From Denitratimonas tolerans (lineage in GTDB: Bacteria > Pseudomonadota > Gammaproteobacteria > Xanthomonadales > Xanthomonadaceae): a stretch of 64,000 nucleotides of DNA. Each line of letters opens with the position of its first letter. Position 1 is the first letter of the stretch. The notes beneath the pieces are model-generated. The model was not told the DNA's origin. It saw nothing but the letters and a program-made list of their open reading frames with translations, and did not search any database. The translations under genes were made by a program, and so were the position numbers. Of this stretch, positions 10,746-19,429 are shown in pieces. The stretch is taken from assembly GCF_037203605.1 (NCBI RefSeq), contig NZ_JBBDHC010000013.1, positions 51,192 to 115,191 on the forward strand, read 5' to 3'.

Positions 10746-10957
10746 GCATTCGACTTGCGGGCCTCGCGGCGCTGCTGCTTGCCAGCGCCCTGCTGCCGGC
10801 CTGCGGCAGCAGCGAGCCTCCCCCGCCGCCCAAGGACGAGCACAAGGCGCTGCAGCGCGCCATCCAGGAGCCGATCGACAGGGCGCGCGCGGTGGAAGGG
10901 CAGCTGCAGGAGCAGCAGAAGGCGAGGCAGCGGCAGCTGGACGCGCAGGAGCAGTAG
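10742..10957 (+). CDS. Small lipoprotein
   Basis: A 71-residue protein beginning with a lipoprotein signal peptide and the lipobox LPAC, which would place the lipid on Cys22. A proline run (PPPPP) follows, then a charged helix rich in Gln, Lys and Glu that could form a coiled coil. The ATG overlaps the stop of the preceding exported-protein gene as ATGA. No family assignment is possible; a structural envelope role is inference. Confidence 0.65.
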   Translation: MSIRLAGLAALLLASALLPACGSSEPPPPPKDEHKALQRAIQEPIDRARAVEGQLQEQQKARQRQLDAQEQ

Positions 10958-11084
10958 GGCAGCGCCATCCGGGAGTCGGGGAGCGCCTCGGAGCAGGCCT
11001 CGAACCGCCATCCCGGACCTCGCCGGGGTGGCGGTGAGGGCTCCGGCACCGCGAGGCGTCGGGTGCCGAGCGGCGGCGGAAGCG

Positions 11085-13592
11085 TCAGTTCGCCGGGGCT
11101 TTCTTCACAGCCGCTTTTTTCGCGGCGGTTTTTTTGGCGGGGGCCTTTTTCGCGGCGGACTTCTTGGCCGGTGCTTTCTTTGCCACCGCCTTCTTGACCG
11201 CCGTTTTCTTCACTGCCGCCTTCTTCGCCGGGGCTTCCTTCCTGGCCGCGGCCTTCTTCGCGGGTGCCTTCTTCGCCGCGGCCTTGCGGCCGAATCCCTT
11301 GCGCGCCGGCCTGCCGGTCTCTTCCATCAGCTGCTGGACTTCGGCCAGCGTCAGCGATGCCGGGTCGCGGTCCTTGGGGATCTTGCCGTTGAGCTCGCCA
11401 TCGGAAAGATAGGGCCCGAAGCGGCCGTTGAGCACCTGGATCGGCGAGCCTTCGAAGGTCTTGATGATCCGGTTGGCGGCGATTTCCTCCTTTTCGCGGA
11501 TCAGGAACAGGGCACGATCCAGATCGATGGTGTAGGGGTCGTCTTCCTTCTTGAGCGAGGCGTAGGTGCTGCCGCGCTTGGCGAACGGCCCGAAGCGGCC
11601 GACCGCCACCGTCACCTCGTCCTCGCCATCGGTGCCGAGCGTGCGCGGCAGCTTGAACAGCTCCAGCGCCTCGGGCAGGGTGATGGTGTGGATGCTCTGG
11701 CCGGGGCGCAGCGAGGCGAAGCGCGGCTTGTCCTCGTCTTCCTTGGTGCCGATCTGCGCGAACGGCCCGTAGCGGCCCAGGCGCACGGTCACCGGCTTGC
11801 CGCTGGTCGGATCTTCGCCCAGCACGCGCGCGCCGGTCGCCTCGGAGCGGTCCACGCTGTCGGTCTTTTCGTTCACCAGCGCCTTGAACGGCTCCCAGAA
11901 GCGCGCCATCAGCGGCACCCAGTCCTCCTCGCCGCGGCTGACCGCGTCCAGCTCGTCCTCGAGCTTGGCGGTGAAGTCGTAATCCACGTAGCGGGTGAAG
12001 TGGCTGGAGAGGAACTTCGCCACCGCGCGGCCGACGTCGGTCGGGCGGAAGCGGCGCGCGTCCAGCAGCACGTATTCGCGGTTGAGCAGGGTCTGGATGA
12101 TGCTGGCGTAGGTCGACGGGCGGCCGATGCCGTATTCCTCCAGCGCCTTGACCAGGCTGGCTTCGGAGTAGCGCGGCGGCGGCTCGGTGAAGTGCTGGTC
12201 GGCCAGGATGGCCGACAGCGGAACGCGCTCGCCCTGACGCATCGCCGGCAGCTTGCGGCCCTCGTCGTCGTCGTCGGCGCTGCGCGTGTCCTTGCCTTCC
12301 TCGTAGACGGCCAGGAAGCCCGGATCGACGATCGTGGTGCCGGTGGCACGGAAGCCATCGTCCGGGCCGGCGGCCAGCTCGACGCTGACGGTGTTGAGCG
12401 TGGCGGGAATCATCTGGCAGGCCACGGCGCGCTTCCAGATCAACTCGTAGAGTCGCGCCCCGTCCGGATCGAGGAAGCCGGCGACGGATTTGGGCGAACG
12501 CAGCGCCGAGGTCGGGCGGATCGCCTCGTGCGCTTCCTGCGCGTTCTTGGACTTGGTCTTGTAGACCGTGGCGGTCGCGGGCAGGGCGTGTGCGCCGAAG
12601 TCGCGCGCGATGGTCTGGCGCAGTTCGTCGACCGCCTCGGCCGAAAGGTGGGTGGAGTCGGTACGCATGTAGCTGATCAGGCCCACCGTGCCCTCCGCGC
12701 CCAGCGCCACGCCCTCGTAGAGCTTCTGCGCCACGCGCATGGTGCGACTGGTGGAAAAGCCGAGCTTGCGCGCCGCTTCCTGCTGCAGGGTGGAGGTGAT
12801 GAACGGAGGTGCCGGGCGGCGCTTGCGCTCCTTGCTCTCGACCGATGCGACCTCCAGCGCGCCGCCGGCCGCGGCCAGCAGCCGGGTCCGCGCCGCTTCC
12901 GCCGCGGCCTCGTCGGTCAGGTCGAACTGCTCGAATTTCTTGCCGGCAAGCTTCACCAGACGGGCGCTGAACGGCTGTGCCGCATGCGCGAGCTGCGCCT
13001 CGATCGTCCAGTACTCGCGCGAAACGAAGGCTTCGATTTCCTCCTCGCGCTCCACGATCATGCGCAGCGCCGGCGACTGCACGCGCCCGGCCGAGAGGCC
13101 GCGCTGCACCTTGCGCCACAGCACCGGCGAGAGGTTGAAGCCCACCAGGTAGTCGAGCGCGCGGCGCGCCTGCTGGGCGTTGACCAGGTCGGTGGACACC
13201 GCGCGCGGGGTCGCCATGGCCTCCTTGATCGCGCGCGGGGTGATCTCGGTGAACACCACGCGGTGCACCGGCTTGCCCTCGGTCAGGCCGCGCGCCTTCA
13301 GGATTTCCTCGATGTGCCAGGAAATCGCCTCGCCCTCGCGGTCGGGGTCGGTGGCCAGATACAGCGTATCCGCGCCGCGCGCCGCCTTGGCGATGGCATC
13401 GACATGGCGCTCGTTCTTGTCGATCAGCTCGTAGCGCATGGCGAAGCCGGCATCGGGATCGACCGCGCCTTCCTTGGGCACCAGGTCGCGCACGTGGCCG
13501 TAGGAAGCCAGGACCTGGAAGTCCTTGCCGAGGTACTTGTTGATGGTCTTCGCCTTGGCGGGCGATTCGACGATGAGGAGGTTCTTGGGCAT
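11085..13592 (-). CDS. topA: DNA topoisomerase I with lysine-rich C-terminal tail
   Basis: An 835-residue type IA topoisomerase that relaxes negative supercoils. It starts with the Toprim domain (LLIVESPAKAKTI; DPDREGEAI), has the catalytic tyrosine Tyr308 in GLISYMRTDSTHL, and ends with repeated topoisomerase C-terminal modules (GRFGPFAKRGSTYASL and two more). The usual zinc-ribbon cysteines are absent from these modules. The last 65 or so residues are a (P/A)AKKA-type basic tail very like the histone H1-like protein at the right edge of the window; such tails are known in some type IA enzymes to increase DNA binding and processivity. The start is the single ATG before the Toprim domain. Confidence 0.96.
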   Translation of the reverse strand: MPKNLLIVESPAKAKTINKYLGKDFQVLASYGHVRDLVPKEGAVDPDAGFAMRYELIDKNERHVDAIAKAARGADTLYLATDPDREGEAISWHIEEILKARGLTEGKPVHRVVFTEITPRAIKEAMATPRAVSTDLVNAQQARRALDYLVGFNLSPVLWRKVQRGLSAGRVQSPALRMIVEREEEIEAFVSREYWTIEAQLAHAAQPFSARLVKLAGKKFEQFDLTDEAAAEAARTRLLAAAGGALEVASVESKERKRRPAPPFITSTLQQEAARKLGFSTSRTMRVAQKLYEGVALGAEGTVGLISYMRTDSTHLSAEAVDELRQTIARDFGAHALPATATVYKTKSKNAQEAHEAIRPTSALRSPKSVAGFLDPDGARLYELIWKRAVACQMIPATLNTVSVELAAGPDDGFRATGTTIVDPGFLAVYEEGKDTRSADDDDEGRKLPAMRQGERVPLSAILADQHFTEPPPRYSEASLVKALEEYGIGRPSTYASIIQTLLNREYVLLDARRFRPTDVGRAVAKFLSSHFTRYVDYDFTAKLEDELDAVSRGEEDWVPLMARFWEPFKALVNEKTDSVDRSEATGARVLGEDPTSGKPVTVRLGRYGPFAQIGTKEDEDKPRFASLRPGQSIHTITLPEALELFKLPRTLGTDGEDEVTVAVGRFGPFAKRGSTYASLKKEDDPYTIDLDRALFLIREKEEIAANRIIKTFEGSPIQVLNGRFGPYLSDGELNGKIPKDRDPASLTLAEVQQLMEETGRPARKGFGRKAAAKKAPAKKAAARKEAPAKKAAVKKTAVKKAVAKKAPAKKSAAKKAPAKKTAAKKAAVKKAPAN

Positions 13593-13784
13593 TGAGTTTG
13601 TTGTTGTTGTAGCGGCGCGTCGGCCGGCAATATGCCGCGTGCCTGGGTGGGGTTCGTGCGTCTAGTCAAAGCATGCGGCGTGCCGGCCTGTCAAGCGGCT
13701 GCGCCTTGCATGCTGCGCGATGTCGGGTCGCCGTGCTGCATGGCCGGCGTGCCGGCGGCACGCCCGATCGGTGTGTGGAATGCC

Positions 13785-14759
13785 TCAATGGCACCAGCTC
13801 GGAAGACGGTCGATGCCGGCCTTGTTGGTGCAGTACCAGGTGTTGTCGATGGGATCGAGTTCCGCCAGGAACTGGCGTTCGACGTTGCCGATCGCCGGCG
13901 GCATCCAGATCGAGATGCCGCAGAATCCCTCTTCGAACTCCCCGATCACGATGCGGTTGATGCCGGGCGCGGCGTAGCTTTCCGGTACGTCGAAGCCGGC
14001 GCTGGCGTTGTCCGGGCAGCGGCCGTCGACGAGGACGGATTCAGCGACGCTCGCGCGCAGCGGCGCAAGCGCGATCTCGACCTGGGAGAACTGCGCGCGC
14101 GTCAGGTACTGCTGGTAGGCCGGCACGGCAATGGCGGCAAGGACACCGACGACCATCAGCGCGACCGCCAGGATCATGCCGACGACCAGTGCGATGACGC
14201 AGCCGCCGAGGCTGCGCCGCTGCCGTTCGGGATGCTCGGTATAGGCCCAGCGGTCGACCACGAAGGTGCCGGCGACCATGTCGTGCAGCGCCTGTTTCCG
14301 GTCGGTGAAGGCGGCCATCAGGAAGCCGATGTAGAGCGTCAGGTACGAAAGGCTGGCGGCGAACCAGCGCCCGAGCGCGTGGGCGGGCGTGAGCCGGTTG
14401 CCGTTGCGGTCCACCACTTTGATGCCCAGCGCCTGCTTGCCCAGCGTGGCCTGGTGGCGGGAGCTTTCCATCAGCGTGTAGTAGGCACCTGCCGCCGCGT
14501 AGTAGACGAGGGTGAATCCGAGATAGGCGGCGAGCACCCAGCCCGGCGGATCGTCCGAGTCCAGTGCCTGAAGGCGCTCGAATCCTCCGACCACTCCGGC
14601 GATGATGATGACGATGAACAGCAGCGCGTAGAAGCCGGCACCGAGGATGAGCTGGTCGAGAAACAGCGCCGCCCAGCGCTTGAGGAAGCCGGCCTGGACG
14701 ACGTCCTCGAGCTGGCGGCTGCCGACGATGTGACCCGGGTCGATCCACTGGTCCGACAT
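13785..14759 (-). CDS. RDD-domain membrane protein with pilin-like C-terminal half
   Basis: A 324-residue protein with two parts. Residues 20-175 form an RDD domain: several transmembrane helices with conserved Arg29 and Asp35 in the first helix and ATLGKQALGIKV between helices. Residues 185-324 start with one more hydrophobic helix ending GVLAAIAVPAYQQYLTRAQF, which looks like a type IV pilin N-terminal segment, followed by a soluble domain with four cysteines ending in PSWCH. The combination suggests a pilin-like periplasmic domain on a membrane platform; the function is unknown. It lies just upstream of smg on the same strand direction but is separated from it by about 80 bases. Confidence 0.75.
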   Translation of the reverse strand: MSDQWIDPGHIVGSRQLEDVVQAGFLKRWAALFLDQLILGAGFYALLFIVIIIAGVVGGFERLQALDSDDPPGWVLAAYLGFTLVYYAAAGAYYTLMESSRHQATLGKQALGIKVVDRNGNRLTPAHALGRWFAASLSYLTLYIGFLMAAFTDRKQALHDMVAGTFVVDRWAYTEHPERQRRSLGGCVIALVVGMILAVALMVVGVLAAIAVPAYQQYLTRAQFSQVEIALAPLRASVAESVLVDGRCPDNASAGFDVPESYAAPGINRIVIGEFEEGFCGISIWMPPAIGNVERQFLAELDPIDNTWYCTNKAGIDRLPSWCH

Positions 14760-14838
14760 GGCATGTGATCCACTGTGAAAGGGGCGGATCGTGCCGCCCC
14801 GGTTGATGGTGTCGCGGTCTGCGGCGCGCGGCCGCGTA

Positions 14839-15321
14839 TCAGTGCACGGGCTCGCCGTCGTCCTGGAACATGAGGCTTTCCATCCACGCGAACGCCTCCT
14901 CCTGGCCCGGCTGATTGAACAGCACCATGAGCACGACCCACTTGAGGTCGTCCAGGTCGATCTCGTCCTGGTCCAGCGCCATCGCCCGCTCCACCACGTG
15001 CTCGTGCTGGGCGGCATCGATGATGCCGTTGTGGCACAGGAACATCAGGAAGCCGCGGCAGTCCGCGTCCAGGCGCTCCAGCTCCGGCCCGGCGTACAGC
15101 CGGATCGGCGTGTCGCGCCGGATCTCCCCGGTCGGCGCGAACTGGACGCGCTGGTCATCCAGCGCCTCGAGCCAGTCGAACGCCTTGCTGATTTCACTGG
15201 GGCTGAAGCCTGCCTGGATCAGGCCGGCCTGAAGCGTGGTGCGGTCCCTGACGGCGTCGGGATCGTCGTAGAAATAGTTCTCGAACAGATAGAGAAGTAC
15301 GTCCAGCAAGGTCTCTTTCAT
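14839..15321 (-). CDS. smg: Smg/DUF494 family protein
   Basis: A 160-residue acidic protein of the DUF494 (Smg) family, found next to dprA and topA in many gammaproteobacteria. It begins with the characteristic LDVLLYLFENYF, then GFSPSEISKAFDWLEAL, and the C-terminal LDDLKWVVLMVLFNQPG. Length is normal. Its ATG overlaps the dprA stop (ATGA), so it is translated with dprA. The biochemical role remains unclear in the literature. Confidence 0.92.
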   Translation of the reverse strand: MKETLLDVLLYLFENYFYDDPDAVRDRTTLQAGLIQAGFSPSEISKAFDWLEALDDQRVQFAPTGEIRRDTPIRLYAGPELERLDADCRGFLMFLCHNGIIDAAQHEHVVERAMALDQDEIDLDDLKWVVLMVLFNQPGQEEAFAWMESLMFQDDGEPVH

Positions 15322-16502
15322 CCATCCTCTGCCTGCGCCGGGTGGTGGCGCGTCCCGGAACCTCCGTGGTGGCGCAGCGCGTAACGCCCGTGTGCCGCCG
15401 CCACCCGCCCGTCCAGTTCCATGAGAATCAGCATGGAGGATAGGGTTTCGACCGTCAACCCGGTGCGCTGGGCGAGCACGTCGATGGGCACCGGATCGTG
15501 GCCCAAGGCGGCGCGCAGGCGGCGGTAGTCGGCGTCTTCCTCCGGCCCGGCCGCGGCGGTCGCGTCGCCGGAGCTGGCGGTCGGGCCTTCCGTGAGCCTG
15601 CCGCGCAGCGCGGTGGCCAGCTCCTGCGCCCTCGGCCCGATGGCCTCGATGATCTCCTGCGCCGTTTCCACCAGCGCCGCGCCTTCGCGGATCAGCCGGT
15701 GACAGCCCTTGGCCAGCGGGTTGTGGATCGAGCCGGGCAGGGCGAACACCTCGCGGCCCGATTCCGCCGCCTCGCGCGCGGTGATCAGCGCGCCGCTGCG
15801 CTGGGCCGCCTCCACCACCAGCGTGCCCAGCGTCAGGCCGGCGATGATGCGGTTGCGCATCGGGAAGTTCTGGCGCTGGGCCGGCGTGCCGGGCGGGTAC
15901 TCGGTGACGATTGCGCCCTGCGCCATGATCGCGTCGGCGAGCGCGCGGTTGCGCGTCGGGTAGACCAGATCGGGCCCGGTGGCGACCACCGCGACCGTCG
16001 CCTGGCCGACATCGAGCGCCGCGCGATGGGCGGCCGCATCGATGCCGTCGGCCAGTCCGGAGGTGACGACCAGCCCGGAGCGCGCCAGAGCGCGGGAAAA
16101 GTCGCGGGCGTTGGCGATGCCGCCGTCGGTGGGATTGCGGCTGCCCACGATGGCGATTTGCGCAAACCAGAGCCATTGCGGGTCGCCGGCCACGAACAGC
16201 GCCGCCGGGGCGCGCTGGGCGCGCCCCAGAAGCGTCGGGAAGTCGGCGCTGTCGCAGGTGATGAGGTGATGATTCGGCGAGGCGTCGAGCCAGGCGCGAT
16301 CGGCGGCGAGGGCATCGGTATCGGGGGCATCGAACCACTGGATGGTGATGTCCGGTGCGCCGGCGGCGCGCAGCTGCGCCGCATTCGCGCCGACCACCGC
16401 CTGCGCCGATCCGAGCGAGGCCAGCAGCCGCCGGGTTCCGGTGCCGCCCAATCCGGGCGCGCGGATCAGGCGCAGCCAAGCATCGATCGCGTCATCCGCC
16501 AT
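15318..16502 (-). CDS. dprA: DNA-processing protein DprA
   Basis: A 394-residue DprA/Smf protein, which binds incoming single-stranded DNA and loads RecA during natural transformation. The Rossmann-like core includes VGSRNPTDGG, SGLADGIDAAAH, FPMRNRIIAGL and ALPGSIHNPLAKG, all standard DprA motifs. A SAM-like region precedes the core and a winged-helix DML1-type domain follows at the C-terminus. Together with the downstream smg and topA this is a conserved gene block. Presence of an intact dprA is compatible with competence, but no other competence gene is in the window. Confidence 0.95.
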   Translation of the reverse strand: MADDAIDAWLRLIRAPGLGGTGTRRLLASLGSAQAVVGANAAQLRAAGAPDITIQWFDAPDTDALAADRAWLDASPNHHLITCDSADFPTLLGRAQRAPAALFVAGDPQWLWFAQIAIVGSRNPTDGGIANARDFSRALARSGLVVTSGLADGIDAAAHRAALDVGQATVAVVATGPDLVYPTRNRALADAIMAQGAIVTEYPPGTPAQRQNFPMRNRIIAGLTLGTLVVEAAQRSGALITAREAAESGREVFALPGSIHNPLAKGCHRLIREGAALVETAQEIIEAIGPRAQELATALRGRLTEGPTASSGDATAAAGPEEDADYRRLRAALGHDPVPIDVLAQRTGLTVETLSSMLILMELDGRVAAAHGRYALRHHGGSGTRHHPAQAEDG

Positions 16503-16562
16503 GCCGTGCGTCCGTCTTGCAGCGCCGCGGGCGAGAGGCTCGCCCGCGGCGGTGGATATGGC

Positions 16563-17741
16563 TCAGTAACGGTCCGGCGCATCGAGCCGGTCGCCGAGCT
16601 GGACGGGGCGGATGCCGTCCATGACCAAGCCGTAGCTGACCTTGTCGAAGGTGCGGAAGATCATGACGTGGCCGGCGAATTCGTCCGGCAGGCTGACCTT
16701 GTTGCGGTTGAGGTTGGCCTCGATCCGCTGCGGATGGCGAATGTCGTCGCGCACCCGCTCGCCCTGGTGCCAGATCGAGAACACCTGGCCGTTCTCCAGG
16801 CCTTCGCGTGCGCCGGCGGAGATGGCGACCACGTCGTTCCGGCCGCCGAAGTGGAGGTGATCGGTAACCGCAAGCACGCGTGCATTGGCTGGAATCCCGG
16901 CCGGAGCGCGCGGGTGGAAGCTCAGGTCGTAGGGGAAGGCGTCAAAGGGCATCAGCAGGTCGCCCTTCTTCACCTCGTGCCCGCCGGGGACGATCAGCAC
17001 GGTGGCCGGGTCGCCGCTGCGGGTGACCTGGCCCTGCGCGATTTCGTTGACTTCCCAGCCGAGGAACTCGAAGCGCTTTTTGGTGATGTAGTGGTGCGCC
17101 CAGCGGATGCTGTTGCTGGTCGGCTCGGCGCCGCGCTCGGCGCTCCAGGCGTCGTTGCGCAGGACCGGCTCGCGGTCGGGGTGCTTTTCGGTGGCGATCG
17201 GCATCATCGCGTAGCGCACCGTCGGGCGAACGATCGAGACGCGCGCGCCCGGCTCCAGGTTCTGGCCGCGCACGTAGACCACCTGGCCTTCGGCGCTCAT
17301 CAGCCGGCTTTCCTCGATCCCGAGCACGTAGGGCAGGGCCTTGTACTGGTCCTCGTCCAGCACGTGCTGGTTGGTCAGGAAGTCCTGCACCTCCGACAGC
17401 GGCACCGCCGGGATCGGCAGCGCTTCGGCCCGCACTTGCGGCGAGAGGCGGCTGACCGTCAGCGCCGGCTGGCCGCGGCCGCGGCCCAGATAAGCCAGGC
17501 TCAGCACGTCGCCCGGATAGATGAGGTGCGGGTTCTCGATCTGCGGATTGGCTTGCCAGATTTCCGGCCAGAGCCAAGGCTCGTTGAGGAACCGCTTGGC
17601 GATGCCCCAGAGCGTGTCGCCCTTCACCACAACATAGGTGTCGGGATGGTCGGCGCGCATCTGCAGGGCGAGGGCACCCGTCGCGAAGGTCAGCAACGCT
17701 GCCGCGGAAACTGCAAGAAGTTTTTTAAGCATGGCTTCCAT
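16563..17741 (-). CDS. LysM domain exported protein
   Basis: A 392-residue protein with a signal peptide (MLKKLLAVSAAALLTFATGALA) and one LysM peptidoglycan-binding domain at about residues 35-85 (YVVVKGDTLWGIAKRFL ... NPHLIYPGDVLSL). The rest is a conserved region seen in LysM proteins encoded beside dprA and def in this order of bacteria, with the repeated pattern of a b-strand-rich domain. It is probably periplasmic or cell-wall associated. The ATG at 17741 has a GGGGAA box eight bases upstream; the ATG at 17732 is possible. It is divergent from def. Confidence 0.88.
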   Translation of the reverse strand: MEAMLKKLLAVSAAALLTFATGALALQMRADHPDTYVVVKGDTLWGIAKRFLNEPWLWPEIWQANPQIENPHLIYPGDVLSLAYLGRGRGQPALTVSRLSPQVRAEALPIPAVPLSEVQDFLTNQHVLDEDQYKALPYVLGIEESRLMSAEGQVVYVRGQNLEPGARVSIVRPTVRYAMMPIATEKHPDREPVLRNDAWSAERGAEPTSNSIRWAHHYITKKRFEFLGWEVNEIAQGQVTRSGDPATVLIVPGGHEVKKGDLLMPFDAFPYDLSFHPRAPAGIPANARVLAVTDHLHFGGRNDVVAISAGAREGLENGQVFSIWHQGERVRDDIRHPQRIEANLNRNKVSLPDEFAGHVMIFRTFDKVSYGLVMDGIRPVQLGDRLDAPDRY

Positions 17742-17853
17742 GTACCTGATTCCCCAAGCAGGTTTGTCCCCTGACTTGGGCTTGAATATAACGGAAAACC
17801 GTGAAGAAACGAAACAGGGGGCACGGACCTGCGGTAGCGGGCGGTCAAGTCGG

Positions 17854-17859
17854 TACAAT
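17854..17859 (+). promoter_or_regulatory. Possible -10 element for def
   Basis: TACAAT occurs 72 bases upstream of the def ATG in the 190-base spacer between def and the divergent LysM gene. The -35 region is not convincing, so this is a weak prediction. Confidence 0.35.
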
Positions 17860-17931
17860 GTCCGGTGCAGAACTGCCCGGAGCGGCGACTGCCGCCTTGA
17901 TTCCTTCGGGCCAGGAGCCCATCTTTCCTTC

Positions 17932-18441
17932 ATGGCCAAGCTCACCATCCTCGAATTCCCCGATCCGCGCCTGCGCACGGTCGCGCGCGCGATCGATCCG
18001 GCCGAGTTGGACGACGCTTTTCGTGCCCACGTCGCCGACATGTTCGAGACCATGTACGAGGCACCGGGCATCGGGCTGGCCGCGAGCCAGGTCGACGACC
18101 ACCGCCGCTACATGGTGATCGACGTGTCCGAGGCGCGCGATGAGCGCCGCGTGTTCGTCAACCCGCGCATCATCGCGCGCGAAGGCGAGCAGGTGTGCCA
18201 GGAAGGCTGCCTTTCGGTGCCGACCATCAATGCCGACGTGACCCGCGCGGCGTCCATCGTGGTGCAGGCGCTGGACGAGTTCGGCTCGCCCTTCGAGCTG
18301 GCGGCCGAGGGTCTGCTGGCGGTCTGCATCCAGCACGAGATGGACCATCTGGAAGGCAAGCTCTTCATCGACTATCTCTCCCCGCTCAAGCGCGACATGG
18401 TGCGGCGCAAGCTCTCCAAACTGCGCCGCAGCGCGGCCTGA
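17932..18441 (+). CDS. def: Peptide deformylase
   Basis: A 169-residue peptide deformylase, removing the formyl group from nascent N-terminal methionine. All three family motifs are present: GIGLAASQ at 46-53, EGCLSVP at 91-97 and QHEMDH at 134-139. The metal ligands are Cys93, His135 and His139, with catalytic Glu136. It is followed after 65 bases by fmt, which adds the formyl group to initiator tRNA, forming the classical def-fmt pair. Its start is the ATG directly before the AKLTILEFPD opening common to the family. Confidence 0.97.
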   Translation: MAKLTILEFPDPRLRTVARAIDPAELDDAFRAHVADMFETMYEAPGIGLAASQVDDHRRYMVIDVSEARDERRVFVNPRIIAREGEQVCQEGCLSVPTINADVTRAASIVVQALDEFGSPFELAAEGLLAVCIQHEMDHLEGKLFIDYLSPLKRDMVRRKLSKLRRSAA

Positions 18442-18506
18442 AGGCCGCATCACGAGGTTTTCCGGCGCGCGGCTTGCCCGCGCGTCGTCGTTTCGGAAGG
18501 AATGCG

Positions 18507-19424
18507 ATGACGCTTCGACTGCTGTTCGCCGGCACGCCGGAATTCTCCGTGCCTTCGCTGCGCGCGGCGCTGGCCGGTGGCGAGGTGCTCGCGGTCCTGA
18601 CCCAGCCCGATCGCCCGGCCGGGCGCGGACGCCAGCCGCAGATGAGCCCGGTCAAGCAGGTTGCGCTCGAACACGGATTGCCGGTGCTGCAGCCTGCGTC
18701 CCTGCGCGAGGCCGAGGTGCAGGCGCAGCTGGCGGCACTGGAGCCGGATCTCCTGATCGTCGTGGCCTACGGCCTGATCCTGCCGCAGGCGGTGCTCGAC
18801 ATCCCGCGTTTCGGTGCCTGGAACGTGCACGCCTCGCTGCTGCCGCGCTGGCGCGGCGCGGCACCGATCCAGCGCGCCATCGAGGCCGGCGATACGCAGA
18901 CGGGCGTGTGCCTCATGCAGATGGAGAAGGGTCTGGATACCGGCCCGGTGCTGCTGCGCGCGGACACGCCGATTTCGAACACGGACACCGGCGGCAGCCT
19001 GCACGATCGCCTCGCCGCGCTGGGCGCGGACGTGCTGGCCGAAGGCCTGGCGCGCCTGGCCGCAGGCGAACTGCCTTCGGCCGAGCCGCAGGACGCGGCG
19101 CAAGCCAGCTACGCGCACAAGCTCGACAAGGCCGAGGCGCGGCTCGACTGGGCGCAGCCCGCCGCGCTGCTCGAGCGCCGCATCCGCGCCTTCAACCCGT
19201 GGCCTGTGGCCGAGGTGCAGCTTGACGGCGAGCGCCTGCGCCTCCATCGCGCCGCGGCCGTCGACGGCCATGGCGAACCCGGTTCGGTGCTGGCGGCCGG
19301 ACGCGACGGCATCGTGGTGGCGTGTGGCGAAGGCGCGCTGCGGTTGGACGTGTTGCAGCGCGACGGCGGGCGCGCGATCGCGGCGGCCGACTACCTCAAC
19401 GCGCGTCCGGGCCTGCGGCGGTGA
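18507..19424 (+). CDS. fmt: Methionyl-tRNA formyltransferase
   Basis: A 305-residue enzyme that transfers a formyl group from 10-formyl-tetrahydrofolate to initiator Met-tRNA. The N-terminal Rossmann domain begins LLFAGTPEFSVPSL; the catalytic region HASLLPRWRGAAPIQRAI holds the essential Asn-His-Asp set with the later LDTGPVL; the C-terminal domain has IRAFNPWP. A GGAAGG site stands before the ATG. It is the second gene of a tight def-fmt-rsmB run, and its TGA overlaps an in-frame GTG of rsmB. Confidence 0.97.
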   Translation: MTLRLLFAGTPEFSVPSLRAALAGGEVLAVLTQPDRPAGRGRQPQMSPVKQVALEHGLPVLQPASLREAEVQAQLAALEPDLLIVVAYGLILPQAVLDIPRFGAWNVHASLLPRWRGAAPIQRAIEAGDTQTGVCLMQMEKGLDTGPVLLRADTPISNTDTGGSLHDRLAALGADVLAEGLARLAAGELPSAEPQDAAQASYAHKLDKAEARLDWAQPAALLERRIRAFNPWPVAEVQLDGERLRLHRAAAVDGHGEPGSVLAAGRDGIVVACGEGALRLDVLQRDGGRAIAAADYLNARPGLRR

Positions 19425-19429
19425 GCGCG

